From: Stenotrophomonas sp. MYb238
GTDB lineage: Bacteria; Pseudomonadota; Gammaproteobacteria; Xanthomonadales; Xanthomonadaceae
DNA: 64,000 bases
Assembly: GCF_009496535.1 (NCBI RefSeq)
Contig: NZ_WIDL01000001.1
Coordinates: forward strand, 186,001-250,000
Direction of reading: 5' to 3'
The translations under genes and the position numbers were made by a program. Each line of letters begins with the position of its first letter. Within the stretch, counting starts at the first letter, position 1. Of this stretch, positions 19,608 through 26,671 are shown in pieces. The notes beneath the pieces are model-generated. The model did not search any database. It was not told the origin of the DNA and saw nothing but the letters and a program-made list of their open reading frames with translations.

Positions 19608-19910
19608 CTAGCGTCGGTACAGCACGCGCGGGCGCAGCAGCAGCGCCAGCACCATCACCGCCAGGAAGCCGCCGTAGGCGTAGAGCACCGCCAGGATCTG
19701 CTTCCACAGGCTGTCGGCCTCGACGTCGGCCGCGCCGATGCGGTAGCCCCAGTGCATGAAGGCGATGCTGACCAGCAGCGCCAGCCCCAGCATGGCGGCG
19801 TCGAACACGCTGCGCGCGCGGTGTCGCGGCTGGCGCGGGAACCACCAGTACAGCGCGGCCATCACGCCGAACCAGGGCAGGAACAGCAACAACGACAACC
19901 AGGCCATCAC
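19608..19910 (-). CDS. Small inner-membrane protein, unknown function
   Basis: A 100-residue protein with three hydrophobic helices (about residues 3-22, 38-56 and 72-92) and a basic C-terminus (RPRVLYRR). It resembles the small conserved hypothetical membrane proteins common in Xanthomonadaceae, but I cannot name a family. It sits between the MBL gene and trpS on the same strand, 166 bases after trpS, so it could be read from the trpS promoter. The start MMAWLSLLL has a possible AAGGAGCC site. Confidence 0.65.
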   Translation of the reverse strand: MMAWLSLLLFLPWFGVMAALYWWFPRQPRHRARSVFDAAMLGLALLVSIAFMHWGYRIGAADVEADSLWKQILAVLYAYGGFLAVMVLALLLRPRVLYRR

Positions 19911-20076
19911 GGGCTCCTTGTAGCGTTCATGTCCTCTCCCACCGAGAGGGGTCCGGGCGAGCGCACCGCCGCTGCGTTCCGGCGGCCGTTCGCCCTCATC
20001 CGTTCCTGCGTGGCAATTCCGCCCCGCACAGGAAGCAATGGCATCGCGCGCAGGGTCGCATTCGCGCCGATTGCGC

Positions 20077-21360
20077 TCACCCGCGCAGCTGGCGCAGCGC
20101 CTCCAGCACCGCGTCGACGCCGGCTTCCAGGCGGAACAGCTCGCTCTGCAGCTGATCGCCCTGCTCGGCCTGCTTGAGCACGGCGATCAGCTGGCCGGCG
20201 TCGCGCGGCGAGTCGAAGCCCTCGCTCTGGACCAGCAGCGCGCCCTCGCCGTCGAGCAGCTTGAAGTAGAAGCGGCCGTCCTTCTCGCGGTACTGCTTGA
20301 ACAGCGGCAGCGCGGCCTTGGCGGCGGCGGCCACGGGCCGGTCGCCGGCAGCGGACAGGTCGCGCAGGCCCACCGCGTGGCGCAGTTCCTTCAGCAACGG
20401 GATGGCGAACCGCTCGCGCAGCTGCCGGCCGCGCCTGCGCAGGATCGCCTCGATCTTCTCCGGCTCGGCCATCAGCGCCTCGTAGCGCTCGCGCAGCGGC
20501 GCCAGTTCGCCGTCGATGCGTTCGAACAGCTGCTGCTTGGCCTCGCCCCAGCCGATGCCGTCGGCAAAGGCCTGCGCGAAGGCGGCGGTCTGCTCGGGGG
20601 TGGCGAAGGCCTGGTACATCTGGAACAGCGCCGAGCCCTCGGTGTCCTTGGGCTCGCCGGGCGCGCGCGAGTCGGTGACGATGGAGAACACCAGCTTCTT
20701 CAGCTCCTCGCGCGGGGCGAACAGCGGGATGGTGTTGTGGTAGCTCTTGCTCATCTTGCGGCCGTCGAGGCCGGCCAGGGTCGCCACCTGCTCGTCGATG
20801 ATCACTTCCGGCAGGGTGAAATACTCCTTGCCGTAGATGTGGTTGAAGCGCTGGGCGAAATCGCGCGCCATCTCGATGTGCTGGATCTGGTCGCGGCCCA
20901 CCGGCACCTTGTCGGCGTTGAAGATCAGGATGTCGGCGGCCATCAGCACCGGGTACATGAACAATCCGGCGGTGATGCCGGCATCGTCGTCCAGCTGTTC
21001 CTCGCGGTTCTTGTCCACCGCCGCCTTGTAGGCGTGGGCGCGGTTGAGGATGCCCTTGCCGGCCACCACGGTCAGGAACCACATCAGCTCGGTGGTTTCC
21101 GGGATGTCGCTCTGCCGGTAGAACCAGACCGTGTCCGGGTCCAGGCCGCAGGCCAGCCAGCTGGCGGCGATCTCCAGGGTCGAGCGCTGGGTGCGCTCGG
21201 GCTCCTGCGACTTGATCAGGCTGTGCAGGTCGGCCAGGAAGAAGAAACTCTCGATCTCCGCCGCGCGGCTGGCCGCGATCGCCGGGCGGATGGCGCCGAC
21301 GTAGTTGCCGAGGTGGGGAGTGCCGGAGGGGGTGATGCCGGTGAGAACGCGGGTAGTCAT
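20077..21360 (-). CDS. trpS: Tryptophan--tRNA ligase with C-terminal extension
   Basis: Charges tRNA-Trp with tryptophan in the cytoplasm. The 427-residue protein shows the class I signatures: PSGTPHLGNYVGA (HIGH-type, residues 11-23) and GRKMSKSYHN (KMSKS loop, about 210). The start MTTRVLTGI at 21360 was chosen, since the longer frame adds a non-homologous stretch. The canonical enzyme is about 330 residues; here about 90 residues follow the core. Their end (GRFYFKLLDGEGALLVQSEG) looks like a small YegP/DUF1508-type beta domain. Other gamma-proteobacterial TrpS proteins of this longer class exist, so the extension is probably genuine. Confidence 0.96.
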   Translation of the reverse strand: MTTRVLTGITPSGTPHLGNYVGAIRPAIAASRAAEIESFFFLADLHSLIKSQEPERTQRSTLEIAASWLACGLDPDTVWFYRQSDIPETTELMWFLTVVAGKGILNRAHAYKAAVDKNREEQLDDDAGITAGLFMYPVLMAADILIFNADKVPVGRDQIQHIEMARDFAQRFNHIYGKEYFTLPEVIIDEQVATLAGLDGRKMSKSYHNTIPLFAPREELKKLVFSIVTDSRAPGEPKDTEGSALFQMYQAFATPEQTAAFAQAFADGIGWGEAKQQLFERIDGELAPLRERYEALMAEPEKIEAILRRRGRQLRERFAIPLLKELRHAVGLRDLSAAGDRPVAAAAKAALPLFKQYREKDGRFYFKLLDGEGALLVQSEGFDSPRDAGQLIAVLKQAEQGDQLQSELFRLEAGVDAVLEALRQLRG

Positions 21361-21469
21361 GAACGCAGACGTGACGGACGGATTAACCAGTCCAGTGTAA
21401 CCGCCGCGCGCCAACCCCGCCGCCCGCGCCCGTCCGTTCATGGCCTCGTCCCCCGTCAAGGAGCCCGCC

Positions 21470-22261
21470 ATGTACCGCCTTTTCGCCTGCCTGCTGACCG
21501 TCCTGGCCCTGTGCGGCTTCCGCCCCGCACCGCCTCCCGCGACAGGGCCGATGGCCCTGTCCCTGGTCGACCGCGATACCGGCGAGGAACTGGACCAGTA
21601 CCCGCACCGCGGCGACCGCTGGGTGGCCGGCGTCCCCGGCCACCGCTACGCCGTGCGCCTGCGCAACCTCACCGGCGAACGCGTGCTGGTGGTGCTGTCG
21701 GTGGATGGGGTCAACGCCATCAGCGGCGAAACCGCCGCGCCGGACCAGGCCGGCTACGTGCTCGAGCCCTGGCAGGACAGCGAGATCGCCGGCTGGCGCA
21801 AGTCGTCGGCGGAGGTGGCGCAGTTCGTGTTCACCGACAACGGCGACAGTTACGCCAGCCGTACCGGCCGCGCGGGCAACGTCGGCGTGGTCGGCATCGC
21901 GGTGTTCCGAGAAGCGCGCCCGGTCTATATCGCCCCGGCGCCGATGCCGCGCCGGCCGGCGCCGGTGATCGCGCAGGAGGCGCACGCCGACCGCGCGATG
22001 GCCGCGGACGCGTCGGTCGCAGGCGGGGAAGCGCGCGAACGCCAGCAACTGGGCACCGGCCATGGCGAACGCGAAGGCTCGGCCAGCCGCGCCACCCGCT
22101 TCGAGCGGGCAAGCCGCGCCCCCGGCCAGGTCAGCGAAATCCGTTACGACACCCGTTCGCGCCTGGCGGCGATGGGCATCCTGCCGCGCCAGCGCACGCA
22201 GGCCGCGCCACGCGCCTTTCCCGGCGGCTTCGTACCCGACCCGCCGGCGCGCTGGCGGTGA
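21470..22261 (+). CDS. Hypothetical secreted protein
   Basis: A 263-residue protein with a signal peptide (MYRLFACLLTVLALCGF). The first 150 residues look like a compact beta domain (MALSLVDRDTGEELDQYPHR, then HRYAVRLRNLTGERVLVVLS), and the rest is Ala/Arg/Pro-rich and probably disordered. The Leu-Cys-Gly at the end of the signal could act as a weak lipobox. I do not recognise the family with certainty, though similar proteins occur in Xanthomonadaceae. The ATG at 21470 follows AAGGAG. Divergent from trpS. Confidence 0.7.
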   Translation: MYRLFACLLTVLALCGFRPAPPPATGPMALSLVDRDTGEELDQYPHRGDRWVAGVPGHRYAVRLRNLTGERVLVVLSVDGVNAISGETAAPDQAGYVLEPWQDSEIAGWRKSSAEVAQFVFTDNGDSYASRTGRAGNVGVVGIAVFREARPVYIAPAPMPRRPAPVIAQEAHADRAMAADASVAGGEARERQQLGTGHGEREGSASRATRFERASRAPGQVSEIRYDTRSRLAAMGILPRQRTQAAPRAFPGGFVPDPPARWR

Positions 22262-22298
22262 GCGGGGTCGTATCGTCGCCGCGATGCGCCCATAAACA

Positions 22299-22324
22299 GA
22301 ACGGGCCGCGAAGGCGGCCCGTTC
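22299..22324. terminator. Stem-loop between convergent genes, probable bidirectional terminator
   Basis: An 11-bp perfect stem (GAACGGGCCGC) with a GAAG loop lies between the hypothetical protein gene and the convergent CsbD gene. T-runs on both sides are short, so efficiency is uncertain. Confidence 0.6.
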
Positions 22325-22352
22325 CGATGCGGCAGATAAAAACCGTGCAGGC

Positions 22353-22574
22353 TCAATGCCAGTCCGGGTAATCCTTGCGCAGTGCATCCTGGAAATCGCG
22401 CACTTCCTTCTCGGCGCGGTCCTTGGCCCAGCCATAACGTTCCTGCAGGCGGCCGGCCAGGTATTCGGAATTGCCCTCGGCGACCTTGAAGTCGTCGTCG
22501 GTCAGATCGCCCCACTTGGCGCGGGCCTGGCCCTTGAGCTGGGTCCACTTGCCGGAAATGATGTCTTTGTTCAT
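22353..22574 (-). CDS. CsbD-family stress protein
   Basis: A 73-residue hydrophilic protein of the CsbD family, general-stress proteins of unknown biochemical role. The family pattern is clear: [22 protein letters not shown] at the start (the first Trp plus KGxxxxxWG), then [20 protein letters not shown] and a C-terminal WH. The start MNKDII follows AAAGGAG on the minus strand. Neighbouring genes are two entericidin-like lipoproteins on the same strand, also stress-type genes, each with its own leader. Confidence 0.93.
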   Translation of the reverse strand: MNKDIISGKWTQLKGQARAKWGDLTDDDFKVAEGNSEYLAGRLQERYGWAKDRAEKEVRDFQDALRKDYPDWH

Positions 22575-22711
22575 GGGTTTCTCCTTTCGGGGGAATGACG
22601 GCAGTTCCGCCGCAGGGACAGCATGCCGGCGCCGATGTTGGCGCCGCATCGACGATTTGTGCAGGGACACTGACATTCTTGAACGGCGCTTCAGCCAGCG
22701 CCGGACGCGGC

Positions 22712-22739
22712 AAAAGAAAAGGCCGGCGATGCGCCGGCC
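22712..22739 (-). terminator. Rho-independent terminator of the first entericidin gene
   Basis: A GGCCGGC / GCCGGCC stem with a five-base loop is followed on the minus strand by TTTTCTTTT, 27 bases past the lipoprotein stop. Confidence 0.85.
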
Positions 22740-22766
22740 TTCTCCGCTTCCGCCAATCGCCAGGTG

Positions 22767-22901
22767 TCAGCGCTTGGCTGCGTCCTCCACTTTCTCGCCG
22801 GCCTTCTGCACGTCCTTGCCGGCGCCGGCAACGGTGTTGCAGCCGGCCAGCATCGCGATCGAGAACAGCGACAACATCATCAAGGCAACCATGCGCTTCA
22901 T
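22767..22901 (-). CDS. Entericidin A/B family lipoprotein (copy 1)
   Basis: A 44-residue lipoprotein: a signal peptide with lipobox LAGC, then the entericidin core CNTVAGAGKDVQKAGEKVED. Entericidins are small membrane lipoproteins linked in E. coli to stationary-phase lysis (EcnB) and its antidote (EcnA). The start MKRMVALMML has an AGGAGAAAG site. It lies 56 bases downstream of a close paralogue on the same strand. Confidence 0.9.
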   Translation of the reverse strand: MKRMVALMMLSLFSIAMLAGCNTVAGAGKDVQKAGEKVEDAAKR

Positions 22902-22957
22902 GTCTTTCTCCTGAGTGGCTCTTGGGGTGGCGCGGACCGCGGCGGGCCGCGGGGGGA

Positions 22958-23110
22958 TCAACACTTGCCGTCGCTGCAGTCGTGGGCCTTGTCCTCGACC
23001 TTCTCGCCGGCCTTCTGCATGTCCTTGCCGGCACCGGCGACGGTGTTGCAGGCGCTGAGCATTCCGGCCGAAAACATCCCCAGCAGGGCCAGCATCAGTA
23101 CTCGCTTCAT
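22958..23110 (-). CDS. Entericidin A/B family lipoprotein (copy 2)
   Basis: A 50-residue lipoprotein with lipobox LSAC and the core CNTVAGAGKDMQKAGEKVED, almost the same as copy 1 after the cysteine. It ends in an extra Cys-containing tail (HDCSDGKC) that copy 1 lacks; two cysteines six residues apart could form a disulfide or bind metal. The start MKRVLMLAL has an AGGAGAAAC site. The tandem pair arose by local duplication. Confidence 0.9.
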   Translation of the reverse strand: MKRVLMLALLGMFSAGMLSACNTVAGAGKDMQKAGEKVEDKAHDCSDGKC

Positions 23111-23240
23111 CAGGTTTCTCCTCTGCTCGACTGGCGGCGACCGGATGGCAACGCCGCGTGTGAAGAGGAATCTGGCGGCATTCACGTGCAGCCGGCGTGA
23201 ACGCCGCCGACCCGGGTTCAGCGAAGTCGTGCCACCGTCA

Positions 23241-24161
23241 TCAACCGCGCATCAGGGTGGATTTGCCGAACAGGCTCTCGACCAGGTCCACGGCCAGCTT
23301 GGCGGTGCGGTTGCGGCGGTCGAGCAGCGGATTGAGCTCGACGATGTCCAGCGAACCCATCAGCCCGGTGTCGGCGATCATCTCCATCACCAGCTGCGCC
23401 TCGCGGTAGTTCACCCCGCCCGGCACCGTGGTGCCCACGCCCGGGGCGATGCTCGGGTCGAGGAAATCCACGTCGAAACTAACGTGCAGGTGGGTGTTGG
23501 CGTCTATGCCGTGCAGCGCCGCTTCCATGGTGCGCTTCATGCCGCTTTCGTCGATGTAGCGCATGTCGTACACGTCCACCCGGTGCTGCTTGATCAGCCG
23601 CTTCTCGTCCTGGTCCACCGAACGGATGCCGATCTGCCGCACCTGCTGCGGCGAGATCGCCGGGGCGTCGCCGCCGAGCCGGGTCAGCGCGTCCGGGCCG
23701 AGCCCGCACAGGCAGGCCACCGGCATGCCGTGGATGTTGCCCGAAGGGGTGACCTCGGAGGTGTTGAAATCCGAATGCGCGTCCAGCCACAGCACGCGCA
23801 GCTGCTTGCCCTGCTCGCGGCACCAGCGCGCGACCGCGGTGATCGAGCCGATGCCCAGGCAATGGTCGCCGCCGAGCATGATCGGCAGGCGGCCGTCGCG
23901 CAGTTCGGCATGGGTCGCTTCCATCAGCGCATGGTTCCAGGCCACGACCTCGTCCAGGTGGCGGTAGCCGTCCACCGGGCCGGTCCACGGATTGCGCGGC
24001 CCCTGCAGGTTGCCCACGTCGCGCACGTCCACCCCGCGCGCGGCCAGCGCCTCGGGCAGGCCGGCGATGCGCAGCGCCTCCGGTCCCAGGCGTGCGCCGC
24101 GGTGCCCGGCACCGACGTCGGTAGGCACGCCGATCAGCGAAACGGGACGATGCGTGGCCAT
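23241..24161 (-). CDS. rocF: Arginase
   Basis: Hydrolyses L-arginine to ornithine and urea in the cytoplasm, with two manganese ions. The 306-residue protein carries the ureohydrolase motifs in order: GGDHCLG (about 97-103), WLDAHSDFNT (about 124-133), SFDVDFLDPSIAPGVGT (about 229-245) and the C-terminal DIVELNPLLD. The PTDVGAGHRGARLGPEALR block near the N-terminus favours arginase over agmatinase. Length is normal. The gene is separated from the binding-protein genes upstream by a terminator and is likely a single unit. Confidence 0.95.
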   Translation of the reverse strand: MATHRPVSLIGVPTDVGAGHRGARLGPEALRIAGLPEALAARGVDVRDVGNLQGPRNPWTGPVDGYRHLDEVVAWNHALMEATHAELRDGRLPIMLGGDHCLGIGSITAVARWCREQGKQLRVLWLDAHSDFNTSEVTPSGNIHGMPVACLCGLGPDALTRLGGDAPAISPQQVRQIGIRSVDQDEKRLIKQHRVDVYDMRYIDESGMKRTMEAALHGIDANTHLHVSFDVDFLDPSIAPGVGTTVPGGVNYREAQLVMEMIADTGLMGSLDIVELNPLLDRRNRTAKLAVDLVESLFGKSTLMRG

Positions 24162-24314
24162 GACTTTCTCCGTTGCAAATGAAAGCAGTTTAACGAGCGC
24201 AGGTTACAGCTGCCTGCGGCAACGCAGCAGCCATCGCCGCCGGTGCCTGCCCCGTACGCGCTCCGACATCGCCCGTCGCTGGCGCGAAGGGGTGCCGCCA
24301 TGCAGGGCGGCAAC

Positions 24315-24345
24315 AAAAAAGGCCCGCCGGAGAACCCGGCGGGCC
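24315..24345 (-). terminator. Rho-independent terminator of the binding-protein operon
   Basis: A 10-bp perfect stem (GGCCCGCCGG) with a five-base loop is followed on the minus strand by six T residues, about 60 bases beyond the second binding-protein gene. Confidence 0.93.
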
Positions 24346-24404
24346 ATGGGGAGAGAGTCTTGCGCTGCCTGCCGGCGCCGGACATCGCGGCGCCGTGCAG
24401 GGAG

Positions 24405-25475
24405 TTACATGCAGGGGCGGCGCTCGGCCTGTTCCGGCAGCAGGCTGCGGTCGAACACTTCGCCCAGGTCCGGCCCGCGCGGCAGGTGGCGCTGGGCGAC
24501 GGTCAGGTCCAGGCCGGCCTGCATGCGTACCGGGTCGATGTCGCCGACGCCGTCGCGCGCGATCCGCTCGCGCCCGCCCATGTCGTCCAGCGTGTCCATC
24601 AGCCGGCCCAGTTCGACCTTGGCGCTCTCGTCCGGGTTGTGCGCGACCAGCATGTCGATGGCCGCCTGCGGCTCGCACAGCGTGTCCATGACCCCGCGGT
24701 TGACCGCGCGCACCAGCCCGCGGGCGACCTGCGGCTGTTCGTGCAGCAGTTTCGGCGACACCATCAGCGCGCTGCCGTACAGCTCGGGCACCGCGTCGCG
24801 GAAGCGGAAGAAGCGCAGCCGTTCCTCGACCTTGCCGCCGGCGGTGGCGATCGCCGCGGTGCTGGTGGAGGAATAGCCGAACAGCGCGTCGGAGGTGTGG
24901 TCGTCGAGCAGGCCGATCAGCGTCTTCCAGTTGCCGGGATTGGGCACGATGGTCACCGACTTCGGGTCCAGGCCCACTTTCGAGGCGAACTGCTCGAAGG
25001 TGTTCAGCGCCACGTCGGTGCCGTGGCCGGTGATGGTCCTGCCGGCCAGCTGGGTGGGTTCCTTCACCGGCGAGGCGAGCGGCAGGATGATCACCGAGGG
25101 CGACACGTCCATGACCATGTACACGCCCACCGGCGCCTGCCCGGGCTTGTGCGCGGCCTGTTCGTAGGTGGCCTGGATGTCGCCGTAGCCGGCATCGAAG
25201 CCTTCCTCGAGCATGCGCCCGGCGGCGGTGAAGGCGCCGCGCCCGTCGGTGAACTCGACCTCGATGCCTTCGTCGCGGAAGTAGCCGCGCTGCTGCGCGA
25301 CCAGGAACCAGGCGTTGGCGCCGGAAAAGCCGGAGTTGAGCAGGAAGCGCAGCTTGTGCGGCGTGGCCGGCTGCGCGGGCGCCGCGGCGGCCGGCGCCGC
25401 CGGCGCGTCGTTGCGGCCGCAGCCGGCCAGCACCAGCAGGGCCGCCATCGCGGCGGCGATCATCGTCGGCTTCAT
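24405..25475 (-). CDS. NMT1/SsuA-like substrate-binding lipoprotein
   Basis: A 356-residue periplasmic binding protein of the NMT1/THI5-like (SsuA/TauA) fold. It has a lipoprotein signal with LAGC (Cys at about 19), an Ala/Pro linker, then the binding domain from KLRFLLNSGFSGANAWF. The family-typical stretch AQQRGYFRDEGIEVEF and the interdomain GRTITGHGTDVALN are visible. Members deliver sulfonates, taurine, thiamine pyrimidines or similar to ABC permeases. No permease or ATPase lies nearby. The ATG overlaps the preceding gene by four bases, so the two paralogues are translationally coupled. Confidence 0.9.
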   Translation of the reverse strand: MKPTMIAAAMAALLVLAGCGRNDAPAAPAAAAPAQPATPHKLRFLLNSGFSGANAWFLVAQQRGYFRDEGIEVEFTDGRGAFTAAGRMLEEGFDAGYGDIQATYEQAAHKPGQAPVGVYMVMDVSPSVIILPLASPVKEPTQLAGRTITGHGTDVALNTFEQFASKVGLDPKSVTIVPNPGNWKTLIGLLDDHTSDALFGYSSTSTAAIATAGGKVEERLRFFRFRDAVPELYGSALMVSPKLLHEQPQVARGLVRAVNRGVMDTLCEPQAAIDMLVAHNPDESAKVELGRLMDTLDDMGGRERIARDGVGDIDPVRMQAGLDLTVAQRHLPRGPDLGEVFDRSLLPEQAERRPCM

Positions 25476-26596
25476 GCGTGGTCTCCTGCTGCGATGCGCG
25501 GGCGCGCGCGTTCGGCCAGCGGCGGCAGGTAGGCGCGCGTGAAGATTTCTTCCGGCTTCGGCGTGCGCGGCAGGCGGCAGGACGTGGCCATCAGCTGGAT
25601 CGAACGCTGCAGGCGGCCGTCGTCGATGTCGCCGATGCCGATCTTGAGCGCTTCCGGATGCGCCATCTCCACCTCCAGGGTGCCCATCAGGCGCGGGCCG
25701 TCGACGTGGTCGGCGAACTTCGGCGCCATCTTGCGCGTGGCTTCCAGCGCGGCCTTGGGGTCGGCCAGGGTCTCGACGATGCCACGGTTGACCGCGGCCA
25801 CCAGCGCACGCGCCGCATCCGGGTGTTCCTTGAGGAACCTGGGTGTGAGCATCAGCGCATTGCCGTACATGTCCGGCACCAGGTCGCGGTATTCGAGGAA
25901 GCGCAGGCCGGCGCGGCCGTCGATGTTCTTGGCCGCCAGCGCGGCGATGATGGTATGCACGAAGCCGAACACGCCGTCGGTGTGGCCATTGAGCACGTCC
26001 TCGCCCAGCGTGGTCATGCTGGTGGTCGAACGCAGGATCGACACGCGCGACTCATCCACGCCCGCGACCGATGCGTAGGCCGGGAACACCTCGATCGCGG
26101 CGTCGATCGGATGGCCGCCGATCACCTTGCCTTCCAGGTCCTTCGGCGAATGGATCGGGCCGTCCCTGCGTACGCCGATGGTCAGCGGCGTCTGGTTGAA
26201 GGCCACGTGCACCGCGACCGGGCAGTTGTCCGGGCGCAGCCCGGCCAGCTTGATCAGCGCGCACAGGTCGCCGTAGCCGCCGTCGAAGCCTTCCTGCGGG
26301 ATGCGCGGCACCACCGAGGCGGCGCCGTCGCCGGCGGCGAACTCGATGTCCAGCCCGGCGTCGGCGAAGTAGCCGCGCTCGTGGGCCAGGCAGAAGAAGG
26401 CATGCGGCCCGGACAGGGCCGAGTTCAGCAGCAGCCTGACCTTCAGGCGCTGGCCGCCCGCGGTCGCGGCGGTGCCGGCCTTTGCCGCATCCGCGGCGCG
26501 CGCGGCGGCCTGCGCCGGCGCCAGCACGCCGGCGGCCGAGGAGAGGATCGCCGCGGTGCCCAGCACCGTACAGAAATCACGTCTGGATTTGTCCAC
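25472..26596 (-). CDS. NMT1/SsuA-like substrate-binding protein with Tat signal
   Basis: A 374-residue paralogue of the next gene, with matching blocks (RLLLNSALSGPHAFF, ERGYFADAGLDIEF, QEGFDGGYGDLCALI, EGKVIGGHPIDAA). Its N-terminus differs: MDKSRRDFCTVLG is a twin-arginine motif followed by a hydrophobic stretch and APAQAA, so it should be folded in the cytoplasm before export by Tat, unlike its lipoprotein partner. It lies 75 bases downstream of the STN-type TonB receptor gene and its terminator. With the FecI/FecR genes this suggests a shared substrate whose identity is unknown. Confidence 0.9.
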   Translation of the reverse strand: MDKSRRDFCTVLGTAAILSSAAGVLAPAQAAARAADAAKAGTAATAGGQRLKVRLLLNSALSGPHAFFCLAHERGYFADAGLDIEFAAGDGAASVVPRIPQEGFDGGYGDLCALIKLAGLRPDNCPVAVHVAFNQTPLTIGVRRDGPIHSPKDLEGKVIGGHPIDAAIEVFPAYASVAGVDESRVSILRSTTSMTTLGEDVLNGHTDGVFGFVHTIIAALAAKNIDGRAGLRFLEYRDLVPDMYGNALMLTPRFLKEHPDAARALVAAVNRGIVETLADPKAALEATRKMAPKFADHVDGPRLMGTLEVEMAHPEALKIGIGDIDDGRLQRSIQLMATSCRLPRTPKPEEIFTRAYLPPLAERARPRIAAGDHA

Positions 26597-26636
26597 TGAG
26601 TTGCTCCCTTGCTGCGTGTACAGGTAACGCGAACGA

Positions 26637-26664
26637 AAAGCGGGCGGGAGCGACGCTCCCGCCC
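26637..26664 (-). terminator. Terminator-like hairpin after the TonB receptor gene
   Basis: A 10-bp stem (GGGCGGGAGC) with a GAC loop is followed on the minus strand by TTTTCGTT. Partial read-through into the binding-protein genes would give a graded operon. Confidence 0.75.
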
Positions 26665-26671
26665 ATCACGG

